Shown: positions 54,118-63,479 of the stretch, piece by piece
Layout: every line of letters begins with the position of its first letter
Position numbering within the stretch: position 1 is the first letter of the stretch
Assembly: GCA_004799545.1 (NCBI GenBank)
Contig: SSMU01000012.1
Coordinates: forward strand, 62,001-126,000
Length of the DNA stretch: 64,000 nucleotides
Direction: 5' to 3'
Origin: Phenylobacterium sp.
GTDB taxonomy: Bacteria > Pseudomonadota > Alphaproteobacteria > Caulobacterales > Caulobacteraceae
Position numbers and translations under genes: made by a program
The notes under the pieces: model-generated
Database searches by the model: none
The model's input: the letters and a program-made list of their open reading frames with translations, nothing else
What the model was told of the DNA's origin: nothing

Positions 54118-54962
54118 CAGACGGCGATCGGCGCCGCGATCGAGGGATGGGCGCGATAGCCTTCGAGCTGGAAGTCCTCGAACTCGAAGGCGAACAGGTC
54201 CGTCCGGTCGGCGACCTTCATGACCGGCAGCGGCAGGGGCTCGCGGGAGAGCTGCTCGCGCGCCTGGTCGAGATGGTTCAGGTAGAGGTGGGCGTCGCCC
54301 AGGGTATGGACGAATTCGCCGGGCTCATAGCCCGCGACCTTGGCGACCATCAGGGTCAGGAGGGCGTAGCTGGCGATGTTGAACGGCACGCCCAGGAAGA
54401 CGTCGGCCGAGCGCTGGTAGAGCTGGCAGGAGAGCTTTCCGCCGGCCACGAAGAACTGGAACAGGCAGTGGCAGGGCGGCAGGGCCATGTCGTCCACGTC
54501 GGCCGGGTTCCAGGCCGAGACGATGTGGCGGCGCGAATTGGGGTTGGTCTTCAGGCCCTCGACCACGGCGGCGATCTGGTCGATCACCCGGCCGTCGGGC
54601 GCGGACCAGGAGCGCCACTGCTTGCCATAGACCGGGCCGAGCTCACCGGTGGGATCGGCCCACTCGTTCCAGATCGAGACCCCGCGCTCCTGCAGCCAGC
54701 GGACGTTGGTGTCGCCGCGCAGGAACCACAGCAGCTCCAGGATGATCGACTTCCGGTGCAGCTTCTTGGTGGTGAGCAGCGGGAAGCCCTTGGCGAGGTC
54801 GAACCGCATCTGCCGGCCGAACACGCCCAGCGTGCCTGTGCCCGTGCGGTCGCCACGCTCCACCCCGTTCTCCAGGATGTCGGCCAGCAGGTCGAGGTAC
54901 TGCCGCTCGGGATGGTCGAGGGCGGCCTGGTAGCGGTCGGCGATGGAGATGGGCGCGTTCAT
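54117..54962 (-). CDS. thyA: Thymidylate synthase
   Basis: 281 residues. The catalytic Cys164 is in [29 protein letters not shown] is the folate/dUMP region near the start, and [20 protein letters not shown] is the conserved dUMP-binding block. It makes dTMP from dUMP with methylene-tetrahydrofolate, yielding dihydrofolate for FolA. It is the first gene of a coupled pair with the MazG-like gene. Confidence 0.97.
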   Translation of the reverse strand: MNAPISIADRYQAALDHPERQYLDLLADILENGVERGDRTGTGTLGVFGRQMRFDLAKGFPLLTTKKLHRKSIILELLWFLRGDTNVRWLQERGVSIWNEWADPTGELGPVYGKQWRSWSAPDGRVIDQIAAVVEGLKTNPNSRRHIVSAWNPADVDDMALPPCHCLFQFFVAGGKLSCQLYQRSADVFLGVPFNIASYALLTLMVAKVAGYEPGEFVHTLGDAHLYLNHLDQAREQLSREPLPLPVMKVADRTDLFAFEFEDFQLEGYRAHPSIAAPIAV

Positions 54963-55036
54963 GGGACTTGAAGCGTCGCGCTGATTCGGCCTGTCAGGAA
55001 ATCACGTGATTCGGTGATTCACAGGTTTCTGACCGC

Positions 55037-55579
55037 TCACCCAGCAAACCCGCCCTCGTCGAGGAATTCCTGTTCGGCGGGCGTGGTGGTGCGGCCGAGA
55101 GCGGCGTTGCGGTGGGGGAAGCGGCCGAAGCGTTCGATGATGTCGCGGTGCAGGCCGACCCATTTGATGAGGTCGGGATCGGCGAGCTGCTTGGCCAGGC
55201 GCTGGGCCTCCTTGTGGTCGGCCAGGTCCTCGGAGTGCTCGAAGGGCAGGACGAAGAACTGCCGGAGCGCCGGCTCGACCTCGCGGTGGAAGCCGGCGGC
55301 GACGGCGGCGCGGGCGAGCTGCCGGGCCTTGCCGTCGGTGGCGAAGGCGTGGCCGGAGTTGCGGTAGAGGTTGCGCGGGAACTGGTCGAGCAGGATCAGC
55401 AGGGCGAGCGCGCCCTCGGCGGTCTCGGCCCACTTGTCGTACTGGCCGCGGGCCGCGGCGTGGTGCGTGGCCTCGTACTTCAGCCGGATGGCCTCGTCGA
55501 AGCGCGCCGCGTGCTTGAACCACTTCGCGGGCCCCGCCTCGCGCCAGAAGTGCAGGATATCGTTGGGATTGGCCGCCAC
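55037..55579 (-). CDS. DUF924 family protein
   Basis: 180 residues. ILHFWREAGPAKWFKHAARFDEAI, then LLILLDQFPRNLYRNSGHAFATD and FFVLPFEHSEDLADHKEA, are the DUF924 hallmarks. The fold is TPR-like. The role is unknown. It starts with GTG 55579 behind GGAG 8 bases upstream, with no ATG available nearby. It is divergent from the RcnB-like gene at 55721. Confidence 0.9.
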   Translation of the reverse strand: MAANPNDILHFWREAGPAKWFKHAARFDEAIRLKYEATHHAAARGQYDKWAETAEGALALLILLDQFPRNLYRNSGHAFATDGKARQLARAAVAAGFHREVEPALRQFFVLPFEHSEDLADHKEAQRLAKQLADPDLIKWVGLHRDIIERFGRFPHRNAALGRTTTPAEQEFLDEGGFAG

Positions 55580-55720
55580 GCCGCGTGCTCCGGATCAGGT
55601 CGCGCACAGTTGCGGCAGGCCGGCGCCTCGTTCAAGCACGGTTCAGCTGGACTGTTTCAGGTTTGACGCGAAGAGGGCGTTTCGGGTCTCTCGCGGAGGG
55701 ACCTTGGGAAGGGGTCAGAG

Positions 55721-56587
55721 ATGAACACCAAGATCGCGGCGCTGGCGCTGCTGCTGTTGGCCGGCGCCGCGCCGAACGCCCTGGCGCAGGATCAGGGCGA
55801 CCAGCATCAGAAGCAGCCGGACCAGACCGGCGGCGAACGGCCAGCCCATCCCGAGGCACGCCCGGCCGAGCCGCGGACCTGGCGCGGGCCGCCCGCCGTG
55901 GTGCATGCGCCGGCGCCCGCCGCGCCCGCGCCGCAGCCCCACGCGCCGCCGCCCACGCCAGCCGCTCCGGCGCCGCGACCGCCTGGCGGACACGACGGCC
56001 GGCCACCGGTGGTGGTGACACCCGGCGCTGAGCCGCATCGCGGCGATCGTCCGCAGGGCCCGCGCGACGACGGCCATCGTCCGGTCATCGACAACAACGG
56101 CGCGCCGCGGCCCGGCGACCAGCGTCCTGGGGACCAGCATCCGGGCGACCACCGCCCGAATGACGGCCGTCCGCGGGTCGACGGCGGACCTCCGGTCGGC
56201 GGCCCGGACTGGCGGCGCGGCGACCACGGCGATCGGGGAGACCGCGGTGGCGATTGGCGAGGCGATCATCGTCCGCGGCCGACCCCGCCACCCGGCCAGC
56301 ATCCCAAGTGGACGCCCGGCCGCTATCCGCACGCCTATGAGAGCCACCACCGCTTCCGGGGCTGGATCTACCACCGGCCGCCGCACGTCTTCGTCCGCGC
56401 CTGGGCCTATGGCGACATCCTGCCGTCGGCCTGGTTCACGCCGGACTACCTGATCGAGGACTGGTGGGACTTCGACCTGCCGGCGCCGCCCTACGGCTAC
56501 GACTGGGTGCGGGTGGACAACGACGCCCTGCTGGTGGACGCCTACACCGGCCGGGTGGTGCAGGTGGTGCGGGATCTGTTCTGGTAG
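55721..56587 (+). CDS. RcnB-family secreted protein with Pro/Asp-rich repeats
   Basis: 288 residues. A signal peptide ends NALAQD. A long Pro/Gly/Asp/Arg-rich region with units such as RPGDQRPGDQHPGDHRP follows. The C-terminal 75 residues have the RcnB-like pattern: WAYGDILPSAWFTPDYLIEDWWDFDLPAPP and then YGYDWVRVDNDALLVDAYTG. The second RcnB-like gene of the window is at 17933. Metal or envelope role is inferred only from the family name. Confidence 0.85.
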   Translation: MNTKIAALALLLLAGAAPNALAQDQGDQHQKQPDQTGGERPAHPEARPAEPRTWRGPPAVVHAPAPAAPAPQPHAPPPTPAAPAPRPPGGHDGRPPVVVTPGAEPHRGDRPQGPRDDGHRPVIDNNGAPRPGDQRPGDQHPGDHRPNDGRPRVDGGPPVGGPDWRRGDHGDRGDRGGDWRGDHRPRPTPPPGQHPKWTPGRYPHAYESHHRFRGWIYHRPPHVFVRAWAYGDILPSAWFTPDYLIEDWWDFDLPAPPYGYDWVRVDNDALLVDAYTGRVVQVVRDLFW

Positions 56588-56588
56588 C

Positions 56589-56733
56589 CTTCCCTCCCCA
56601 TGATGGGAGGGTGGACGAGGCGGAGCCTCGGACGGGTAGGGAAGTGTGGGCCACGCTCCGAGCGTCGAGCTTGATCGTGACTTCCCTACCCTGACCGCTG
56701 CGCGGCCTGTCCCTCCCCATGATGGGGAGGGAA
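56589..56733. repeat. Paired inverted palindromic repeat
   Basis: Arms 56589-56645 and 56680-56733 both start from the outside with TTCCCTCCCCATGATGGG-like hairpins and end with GGGTAGGGAAG-like sequence toward the centre. It fills the gap between the RcnB-like gene and the convergent nucleotidase gene. Confidence 0.75.
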
Positions 56734-56734
56734 A

Positions 56735-57205
56735 TCAGATGTATCCCTTCGCCCGCAGGGCCTCGATCGAGCTAGCCGCGGCCTTGTGGTGGATGAAGAC
56801 GCCGCCTTCGTGCTCCCAGAGGTGGCGGTGCTTGTCGCGGTCGTCGACCAGGACGTCGCCGGGGTGGCGGTGCTCGTGCTTGAGGGCGGCGAGGGTGGTG
56901 ATCACCGGGACCCCGGGGAAGTGACGCAAGGCCCAGCGGCGCTTCTGCGGCTCGGCCCACTTGCCGTGCGGCATGCCGGTCAGGATGATCGGGGTCTTGT
57001 GCCGGACGGCCTCGTAGAGCGTCGCGGCGTCGGGCATCTGGGGCAGGGAACCGAAGAAGTCGGGGGCGGCGGCCAGGCGGCGCCAGAACTCCCGCGCCCC
57101 GTGGCGCTTCTCGAAGGCTTCGGGCGACATGCCGAAGATCGCGCTCGCCCCGGCGTCGAAGTCGGCGAGCACGCCGTCGCAGTCGAGGTAGATCTGCTTG
57201 CGCAT
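56735..57205 (-). CDS. HAD-family 5'-nucleotidase-like phosphatase
   Basis: 156 residues. IYLDCDGVLADFDAGAS is the HAD motif I (two Asp), IILTGMP motif II, and DVLVDDRDKH motif IV with the Asp pair. The layout is that of NT5C (deoxyribonucleotidase) type proteins, with a short cap. It dephosphorylates a nucleotide or a related small molecule in the cytoplasm. It is divergent from the MFS gene starting near 57276. Confidence 0.82.
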   Translation of the reverse strand: MRKQIYLDCDGVLADFDAGASAIFGMSPEAFEKRHGAREFWRRLAAAPDFFGSLPQMPDAATLYEAVRHKTPIILTGMPHGKWAEPQKRRWALRHFPGVPVITTLAALKHEHRHPGDVLVDDRDKHRHLWEHEGGVFIHHKAAASSIEALRAKGYI

Positions 57206-57241
57206 GGGTTGGCCTAACCCGCGCGGCGCCGGGCGCCAAGT

Positions 57242-57269
57242 TTGCGACTCGGCAAGGCGCAGCTAGAAC
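57242..57269 (+). promoter_or_regulatory. Predicted promoter giving a leaderless transcript (MFS gene)
   Basis: TTGCGA (57242-57247), a 16-base spacer and TAGAAC (57264-57269) fit a sigma-70 promoter. The GTG-ATG pair at 57273 follows within a few bases and no ribosome site is present. Confidence 0.4.
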
Positions 57270-57275
57270 GCCGTG

Positions 57276-58436
57276 ATGTCGCTGCCCGTGCGCCTTGGCC
57301 TCTACTACGGCGCGATCTTCGTCGGGACCGGGGCGAGTTCGCCCTACCTGCCGGTGTGGTTCGCCCACCATGGGCTGTCGGGGTCGCGGATCGGGCTGAT
57401 CCTGGCGCTGCCGATGCTGGCCAGGGCCTTCACCGCGCCCTTGCTGGCGGTCTGGGCGGACAGCTTCAAGCTGCGCCGCACCGCGCTGATCGTGATGGGC
57501 GCGGCGGTGACCGGCCTGTTCGCCCTGATGGCCCTGCCGCTGGGCTTCGCCTGGTGGGCGGTGATCTGGTTCGCAGCCTCGTCGATGTACATGACGCTGA
57601 GCCCGCTGACCGACGTGATCGTGCTGGGCCGCGCGGCGCGGGAGGGGTTCAACTATGGCTGGCCGCGGGGCATCGGCTCGGCCTGTTTCATCATCGGCAA
57701 CGTCGGCATGGGGGCGATCCTGGCGTGGGGATCGCCGGAGCTGGTGCTGGTCTGGATGGTGGCGGCCGTGGCGCTGGCGAGCCTCGGCGCGCGGGTCCTG
57801 CTGCCGCCCGATCCGGTGCATGCGGAGGGCCACGTTGCGGGCCTGGCCGACCGGATGGCGGGGTTGGGCGAACTGCTGCGCGACCCGGTGTTCATGACCG
57901 CGGTGCTGTCGGCCGGCCTCGTCCAGTCGGCGCACGCCTTCTACTACAGCTTCTCGACCCTGGCCTGGAAGCAGCAGGGCATTCCGGAGAGCCTGACCGG
58001 GGTGCTGTGGGGCTCGGCGGTGATCGTCGAAGTGGGCTTCATGTGGTTCCTGGAGCCGTGGCGCCGGCGGGTGGGACCCCGAAACCTCCTGCTGCTGGGG
58101 GCGGTGGCGGCGGTGGTGCGCTGGAGCGTGCTGGCCTTCTCGCCGCCGCTGTGGGCGCTGTTCCTGCTGCAGCCGCTGCACGCGCTGTCCTATGCCGCGA
58201 CCTTCCTGGCCTCGCTGCAGCTGGTCGAGCGTCTGTCTTCGCCGCGCAACGCCTCGGCCGCCCAGGCGATCAATTCGGCGCTCTCCGGCGGGCTGATCTC
58301 GGGGCTGGCGACCTTCGCCTCCGGCTGGCTGTTCGACCGCTACGGCGCGCACGGCTACCTGCTGATGTCGGCGATGTCGGCGGCGGGGCTGATCGGGGCG
58401 CTCAGGCTCTACGGCATGCGCCGGCTCGACGCCTGA
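57276..58436 (+). CDS. MFS transporter (MFS_1_like, LacY/NupG-like group)
   Basis: 386 residues with twelve transmembrane helices. GASSPYLPVWFAHHGLSGSRIGLILALPMLARAF is the N-terminal block of the MFS_1-like group, near which nucleoside and sugar permeases lie. SPLTDVIVLGRAAREGFNYGWPRGIGS continues it. GTG 57273 and ATG 57276 are adjacent, and the promoter suggests a leaderless message. Substrate unknown. Confidence 0.82.
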   Translation: MSLPVRLGLYYGAIFVGTGASSPYLPVWFAHHGLSGSRIGLILALPMLARAFTAPLLAVWADSFKLRRTALIVMGAAVTGLFALMALPLGFAWWAVIWFAASSMYMTLSPLTDVIVLGRAAREGFNYGWPRGIGSACFIIGNVGMGAILAWGSPELVLVWMVAAVALASLGARVLLPPDPVHAEGHVAGLADRMAGLGELLRDPVFMTAVLSAGLVQSAHAFYYSFSTLAWKQQGIPESLTGVLWGSAVIVEVGFMWFLEPWRRRVGPRNLLLLGAVAAVVRWSVLAFSPPLWALFLLQPLHALSYAATFLASLQLVERLSSPRNASAAQAINSALSGGLISGLATFASGWLFDRYGAHGYLLMSAMSAAGLIGALRLYGMRRLDA

Positions 58437-58478
58437 GCTCCTGCTGGCGTAGCCTCCGCCAAGACAAGGGAGGTGGCG

Positions 58479-59240
58479 ATGGCTTTGGGCCTGTTCGGCT
58501 GCGTCTGCGGCCAGTTCCACACGCCGCCGGAAGGGCTCGGCCTCTCCGGCGACGGCATGATCGCCGTGCCGGTGCCGTTCTACGTGCTGGAGCACCCGGA
58601 CGGCGTCGCGCTCTTCGACACCGGGCTGCCGCTTGGGATGATGGACGAGGCCGACCCCTATCGCGGCGCCCTACGCGCCCAGGGCGCGGACGCGACGCTG
58701 ACGCCCGAGGAGACGCTCACCGCCCACCTCGAGCGCCTCGACATCGACCCGGCGCGGGTGCGTTGGGTGGTTTGCTCGCACCTGCACTTCGACCACGCCG
58801 GCGGCCTCGCCCAGCTGCCGAACGCCACGCTCGTGGTGCAGAGGCGCGAGTGGGAGGCGGGCATGGATCGGGACGTGGCCCGCAGCTACTTCCTGCCGAG
58901 GGCCTACTTCGACCTCGGCCACAAGCTGAAGCTGGTGGACGGCGAGCACGACCTGTTCGGCGATGGCTCGGCCGTGCTGATCCCGAGCTTCGGCCACACC
59001 CCGGGCCATCAGTCCCTGCGGGTGCGCAGCGAGGCCGGCGACCATATCCTGGTGGGCGACGCCTGCTACACCTGCGAGGTGGTGGAGACCCGGCGCTTCC
59101 CGGCCTTCGCCGACCACGCGGCCATGAACCGCTCGCTGGACGCCCTACTGGCGCGGCGCGATCCGGAGACCGTGATGGTGTTCGGGCACGACCCGACCCA
59201 ATGGGGCGACACAGCGGTGCTGCCGACCGCGCGGGCCTGA
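58479..59240 (+). CDS. Metallo-beta-lactamase-fold protein, AHL-lactonase-like
   Basis: 253 residues. SHLHFDHAGG gives His101, His103, Asp105 and His106; GHTPGHQSL and GDACY provide the later His and Asp. N-terminal GLFGCVCGQFH and VPVPFYVLEHPDG match the AiiB/AttM-type N-acyl-homoserine lactonase family. It may quench quorum signals or open other lactones. GGGAG lies 6 bases before ATG 58479. It is 42 bases after the MFS gene. Confidence 0.85.
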   Translation: MALGLFGCVCGQFHTPPEGLGLSGDGMIAVPVPFYVLEHPDGVALFDTGLPLGMMDEADPYRGALRAQGADATLTPEETLTAHLERLDIDPARVRWVVCSHLHFDHAGGLAQLPNATLVVQRREWEAGMDRDVARSYFLPRAYFDLGHKLKLVDGEHDLFGDGSAVLIPSFGHTPGHQSLRVRSEAGDHILVGDACYTCEVVETRRFPAFADHAAMNRSLDALLARRDPETVMVFGHDPTQWGDTAVLPTARA

Positions 59241-59326
59241 CCCGTTCCTCGGCTGACGTGGCGACAGCCTTGCCGCGGCCGCATCGCCCGTAGCTAGATG
59301 GGCGACGACGGAGGATCTGAAGACCG

Positions 59327-60343
59327 ATGCGCGCGCTCAACGTCGCCAAGCCCTGGGGTCTCGACAAGCTGCAGATGGTCGAGGCGCCGGACCCGAAGCC
59401 GGGGCCGGGCGAGGTGCTGGTGCGGATGCGCGCCGTCTCGCTGAACTACCGCGACCTGCTGATGGTCGGCGGCATCTATGGCCGCGGCGGGACGACGGAC
59501 GAGCCGATCACGCCCTTCTCCGACGGCTGTGGGATGGTGGAGGCGGTGGGGCCGGGAGTCACGCGGTTCGCGGTGGGCGATCGGGTGGCGACCCTGTTCT
59601 TCCAGGGCTGGATCTCCGGCCCGCCGACGCTGGCCAAGATCTCGACCTCGCTGGGTTTCCCGATCCCCGGCGCGGGGCGGGAGCTGGGGGTGTTCAGCCA
59701 GGAGGGGCTGTCGAAGGTCCCGGACTTCCTCACCGACGAGCAGGTGGCGACCCTGCCGTGCGCGGCGCTGACCGCCTGGCGGGCGCTGTTCGAGGATGCG
59801 CGGCCGAAGCCCGGCGACACCGTGGTGCTGCAGGGTACTGGCGGGGTCTCGGTGTTCGGCCTGCAGTTCGCCCGCGCGGCCGGCTGCCGGACGATCATCA
59901 CCTCGTCCACCGACGCCAAGCTGGAGCGGGCCAAGGCGCTGGGCGCGGACCACGTGGTCAACTACCGCGAGACGCCCGAGTGGTCGAAGCCGGTGCGCCA
60001 GGCCACCGGCGGCGTGGGCGCCGACGTGATCCTGGAGGTCGGCGGGGCCGGCACCATCAACGAGAGCATGCGGGCGGTGAAGATCGGCGGCCACATCGCG
60101 ATCATCGGGGTGGTGGCCGGCGCCGGCAGCCCGTTCAACCCCGCCGCCCTGATCGGCAATTCGGCCAAGCTGCAAGGCGTCTCGGTGGGCTCGCGCGAGA
60201 TGTTCGAGGCCATGTGCCAGGCGATCGAGCAGCACAAGATCCGCCCTGTGGTCGACAAGATCTTCCCCTGGACCGAGGCGCGCGCCGCCTTCGAGGCCAT
60301 GCAGGGGGGTGAGCATTTCGGAAAGATCGTGCTTCAGTTCTGA
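59327..60343 (+). CDS. NAD(P)-dependent alcohol dehydrogenase / quinone oxidoreductase (MDR)
   Basis: 338 residues. VSLNYRDLLMVGG is typical of the zinc-free quinone-oxidoreductase branch. VVLQGTGGVSVFGLQFARAAG is the NADPH-binding GxGxxG-like motif, and KALGADHVVNYRE is conserved. It reduces or oxidises a carbonyl, enone or alcohol. It is followed by a VOC gene and a CMD-domain gene whose coupling suggests one catabolic pathway. Confidence 0.9.
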   Translation: MRALNVAKPWGLDKLQMVEAPDPKPGPGEVLVRMRAVSLNYRDLLMVGGIYGRGGTTDEPITPFSDGCGMVEAVGPGVTRFAVGDRVATLFFQGWISGPPTLAKISTSLGFPIPGAGRELGVFSQEGLSKVPDFLTDEQVATLPCAALTAWRALFEDARPKPGDTVVLQGTGGVSVFGLQFARAAGCRTIITSSTDAKLERAKALGADHVVNYRETPEWSKPVRQATGGVGADVILEVGGAGTINESMRAVKIGGHIAIIGVVAGAGSPFNPAALIGNSAKLQGVSVGSREMFEAMCQAIEQHKIRPVVDKIFPWTEARAAFEAMQGGEHFGKIVLQF

Positions 60344-60377
60344 GCGCGAACACGACAGCCGTCCAAGGGAGGACGTC

Positions 60378-60911
60378 ATGAAGACCAAGGGCATCAACCA
60401 CCTGGCGCTGGTCTGCCGCGACATGGCCGAGACGGTGGCCTTCTATGAGGGCGCGCTTGGCATGCCGCTGGTGAAGACCGTGGCCCTGCCGGACGGCGGC
60501 CAGCACTTCTTCTTCGACTGCGGCGGCGGCTCGCTGCTCGCCTTCTTCTGGTGGCAGGATTCGCCGGCCGCGGCGCCGGGGATCGCCTCGGTGAAGGCCT
60601 TCCCGGCCGAGCCCAAGTCGGCGGTGGGCTCGATGAACCACGTGGCCTTCCACATGGACGAGGCGGAGCTGGAAGCCTCGATCGCCAAGCTGCAGGCCGC
60701 GGGGGTGGCGGTCTCCGTGCCGGTGGTGGTGAACCACGACGACAGCCCGATGGGAGTGGCGCGCGAGATGCATGAGGGGGTCTGGGTGCGTTCGGTCTAT
60801 TTCCGCGATCCCAACGGGATCATGCTGGAGTTCGCCGCGGTGCTGCGCGGCTTCCGGCCGGACGACGTGGCCCATGCCCCGGCCCGCGCCGTCGAGACGG
60901 CGGACGCCTGA
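60378..60911 (+). CDS. VOC-family dioxygenase-like protein
   Basis: 177 residues. INHLALVCRDMAETVAFYEGALG is the first VOC module and MNHVAFHMDEAELEASIAKL plus FRDPNGIMLEF the second. His, His and Glu in those segments fit a metal site. GGGAGGAC lies before ATG 60378. The stop overlaps the next ATG (TGATG), so its translation is coupled to the CMD gene. Extradiol-type or glyoxalase-like chemistry is possible. Confidence 0.88.
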   Translation: MKTKGINHLALVCRDMAETVAFYEGALGMPLVKTVALPDGGQHFFFDCGGGSLLAFFWWQDSPAAAPGIASVKAFPAEPKSAVGSMNHVAFHMDEAELEASIAKLQAAGVAVSVPVVVNHDDSPMGVAREMHEGVWVRSVYFRDPNGIMLEFAAVLRGFRPDDVAHAPARAVETADA

Positions 60912-61549
60912 TGCCCCGGCTGCGCCAGGTCACCCGCGCCGAGGCCGACAGCGAGGTGGTCAAGAAGACCTACGACCTGCTGTTCGAGGACCGCGATCCG
61001 GTCAGCCAGCCCGGCACCTCGACCGGCACCTCCGGCGACTGGTGGACGGTGTTCGCCCTGGTCCCCGACGTGCTGGAGCACTGCAACCGCGGCTTCGCCC
61101 TCTATCGCAACCCGAAGCGCAAGCTCGATCCGCTGCTGCGTGAGCTCGCCCAGACCCGGGTCGGCTGGGACAAGGCCAGCCAGTTCGTCTTCTCCCAGCA
61201 TTGCAAGTCGCTGCGCGGCCTGAAATGCCCGGAGGAGAAGATCGCCGCCGTGCCGCACTGGCAGGTGGCCGACTGCTTCGACGAGACGGAGCGGGCGGTG
61301 CTGGCCTACGCGGATTGTCTCGCCTTGCAGGCGGGCCGGACGCCGGACGCGGTGTTCGACAAGCTCAAGAGCTTCCTCTCCGACGAGGAGATCCTGGAGC
61401 TCACCTACATCACCTGCCTCTACGACATGCATGCGGTGATGACCAAGGCGCTGCGCCTGGAGTGGGACGACCGCGACGAGCCGATCGTCGAGGTGGCCGC
61501 GCCGGAGGGCTTCAGCGCGCGCGACTTCCTGGACGTGGGGAGAAGGTAG
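60911..61549 (+). CDS. Carboxymuconolactone decarboxylase family protein
   Basis: 212 residues. LDPLLRELAQTRVGWDKASQFVFSQHCKSLRG is the CMD helix pair with a Cys/His near the end (the AhpD-like CxxC is not intact), and ILELTYITCLYDMHAVMTKAL is a second helical unit. It probably acts on a ring-cleavage product or as a peroxidase-like redox protein. It is coupled to the VOC gene upstream. Confidence 0.85.
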   Translation: MPRLRQVTRAEADSEVVKKTYDLLFEDRDPVSQPGTSTGTSGDWWTVFALVPDVLEHCNRGFALYRNPKRKLDPLLRELAQTRVGWDKASQFVFSQHCKSLRGLKCPEEKIAAVPHWQVADCFDETERAVLAYADCLALQAGRTPDAVFDKLKSFLSDEEILELTYITCLYDMHAVMTKALRLEWDDRDEPIVEVAAPEGFSARDFLDVGRR

Positions 61550-61586
61550 GGCGCCGCACGTTCCGGGATGGCACGGAGGGTTGGCC

Positions 61587-63479
61587 CTAAATCGGGCGTT
61601 CCATCCAGCCGACGATGGCCTCGGCCGCGGCTTCCGGATCGAGCCTCGTCGTATCGACGCGGATCTCGGCGTGCTCCGGCGCCTCGTAGGGGGAATCGAC
61701 GCCGGTGAAGTTCTTCAACTCGCCGGCCCGGGCCTTGGCGTAGAGGCCCTTCACGTCGCGGCGCTCGGCCTCGGCCAGCGGGGTGTCGACGAACACCTCG
61801 ACGAACTCGCCCGGCTCCAGCATCTCGCGGGCCATCCGCCGCTCGGCGCGGAACGGCGAGATGAAGGAGACCAGCACGATCAGCCCGGCGTCGACCATCA
61901 GCTTGGCGACCTCGGCGACGCGGCGGATGTTCTCCACCCGATCGGCGTCGGTGAAGCCCAGGTCGCGGTTCAGGCCATGGCGGACGTTGTCGCCGTCCAG
62001 CAGGTAGGTGTGGCGGCCGTCGGCCAGCAGCCGCTTTTCCACCAGGTTGGCGATGGTCGACTTGCCGGCCCCGGAGAGGCCGGTGAACCACAGCACGCGG
62101 CCGGCCTGGTTCTTGGCGGCCGCGCGGACGCGCTTGTCGACGTCCATCGCCTGCCAGTGGATGTTCTGGCTGCGGCGCAGGGCGAAGTGCAGCAGGCCCG
62201 CGCCGACCGTGCGGTTGGAGATCCGGTCGATCAGGATGAAGCCGCCGAGGTCCTTGTTCTCCACATAGGGGTCGAAGGCGATGGCGGCGTCGGTGGAGAG
62301 GTTGACCACCCCGATCTCGTTGAGCTCCAGGCTCTTGGCGGCCAGGTGCTCGAGGGTGTTCACATTGACCTTGTACTTGGGTTCGGTGATCTGGGCGGCG
62401 ACCGTGCGGGTCCCGAGCTTCATCAGGTAGGGGCGGCCCGGCAGCATGGCCTCGTCATCGAACCAGACCAGGGTCGCCTCGAACTGGTCGGCGACGGCGG
62501 GGGGCGACTTGGCCTGAGCGAGCACGTCGCCGCGGCTGACGTCGATCTCATCCTTCAGGGTGAGCGTCACCGACTGGCCGGCCACGGCCTCCTCGAGGTC
62601 GCCGCGGAAGGTGACGATGCGCTCGACCGTGCTCTCGCGGCCGGAGGGCAGGGCCTTCACCTTGTCACCCGGACGGATCATGCCGGAGGAGACCAGGCCC
62701 GCGAAGCCGCGGAAGTCGAGGTTCGGCCGATTGACCCACTGCACCGGCATGCGGAACGGCTTTTCGCGGAGGTCGTCCTCCACGGGCAGGTCCTCCAGCC
62801 AGCGCATCAGCGGCGGGCCGGAATACCAGGGCGTCTTGTCCGACGGCTCGGTGATGTTGTCGCCGCGCAGGGCGGACATAGGGATGGCGGTGAACACCTT
62901 GAGGCCGATCTGGTCGGCGAAGGTGCGGTAGTCGGCGACGATGCGGTCGAACACCGCCTGGTCGAAGCCCACCAGGTCCATCTTGTTGATCGCCAGCGCC
63001 ACATGCCGGATGCCCAGCAAGCTCACGAGATAGGAGTGTCGCCGCGTCTGGGTCAGCACGCCCTTGCGCGCATCGATCAGGATCACCGCGGCGTCGGCGG
63101 TCGAGGCGCCGGTGACCATGTTGCGGGTGTACTGCTCGTGGCCGGGGGTGTCGGCGACGATGAACTTGCGCTTGTCGGTGGAGAAGAAGCGGTAGGCGAC
63201 GTCGATGGTGATGCCCTGCTCGCGCTCGGCGGCGAGGCCGTCGACCAAGAGGGCGAAGTCGATCTCGCCGCCCTGGGTGCCGATCCGCTTGGAGTCCGCT
63301 TCCAGCGCGGCCAGCTGATCCTCGAAGATCATCTTGGAGTCGTAGAGCAGCCGACCGATCAGGGTCGACTTGCCGTCGTCCACCGAGCCGCAGGTCAGGA
63401 AGCGCAGCAGGCTCTTGACCTCGTGGGCCTTCAGATAGGCCTCGATGTCCTCGGCGATCAGCGCGGACTGGTGGGCCAT
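61587..63479 (-). CDS. cysNC: Bifunctional sulfate adenylyltransferase subunit 1 / APS kinase
   Basis: 630 residues. Residues 1 to about 440 are the CysN GTPase: [15 protein letters not shown] (P-loop), [14 protein letters not shown] and AINKMDLV. From about 450 CysC follows: [19 protein letters not shown], then [20 protein letters not shown]. CysN drives ATP sulfurylase with GTP; CysC phosphorylates APS to PAPS. The ATG overlaps the cysD stop codon (TGATG), so the two are coupled. Confidence 0.97.
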   Translation of the reverse strand: MAHQSALIAEDIEAYLKAHEVKSLLRFLTCGSVDDGKSTLIGRLLYDSKMIFEDQLAALEADSKRIGTQGGEIDFALLVDGLAAEREQGITIDVAYRFFSTDKRKFIVADTPGHEQYTRNMVTGASTADAAVILIDARKGVLTQTRRHSYLVSLLGIRHVALAINKMDLVGFDQAVFDRIVADYRTFADQIGLKVFTAIPMSALRGDNITEPSDKTPWYSGPPLMRWLEDLPVEDDLREKPFRMPVQWVNRPNLDFRGFAGLVSSGMIRPGDKVKALPSGRESTVERIVTFRGDLEEAVAGQSVTLTLKDEIDVSRGDVLAQAKSPPAVADQFEATLVWFDDEAMLPGRPYLMKLGTRTVAAQITEPKYKVNVNTLEHLAAKSLELNEIGVVNLSTDAAIAFDPYVENKDLGGFILIDRISNRTVGAGLLHFALRRSQNIHWQAMDVDKRVRAAAKNQAGRVLWFTGLSGAGKSTIANLVEKRLLADGRHTYLLDGDNVRHGLNRDLGFTDADRVENIRRVAEVAKLMVDAGLIVLVSFISPFRAERRMAREMLEPGEFVEVFVDTPLAEAERRDVKGLYAKARAGELKNFTGVDSPYEAPEHAEIRVDTTRLDPEAAAEAIVGWMERPI

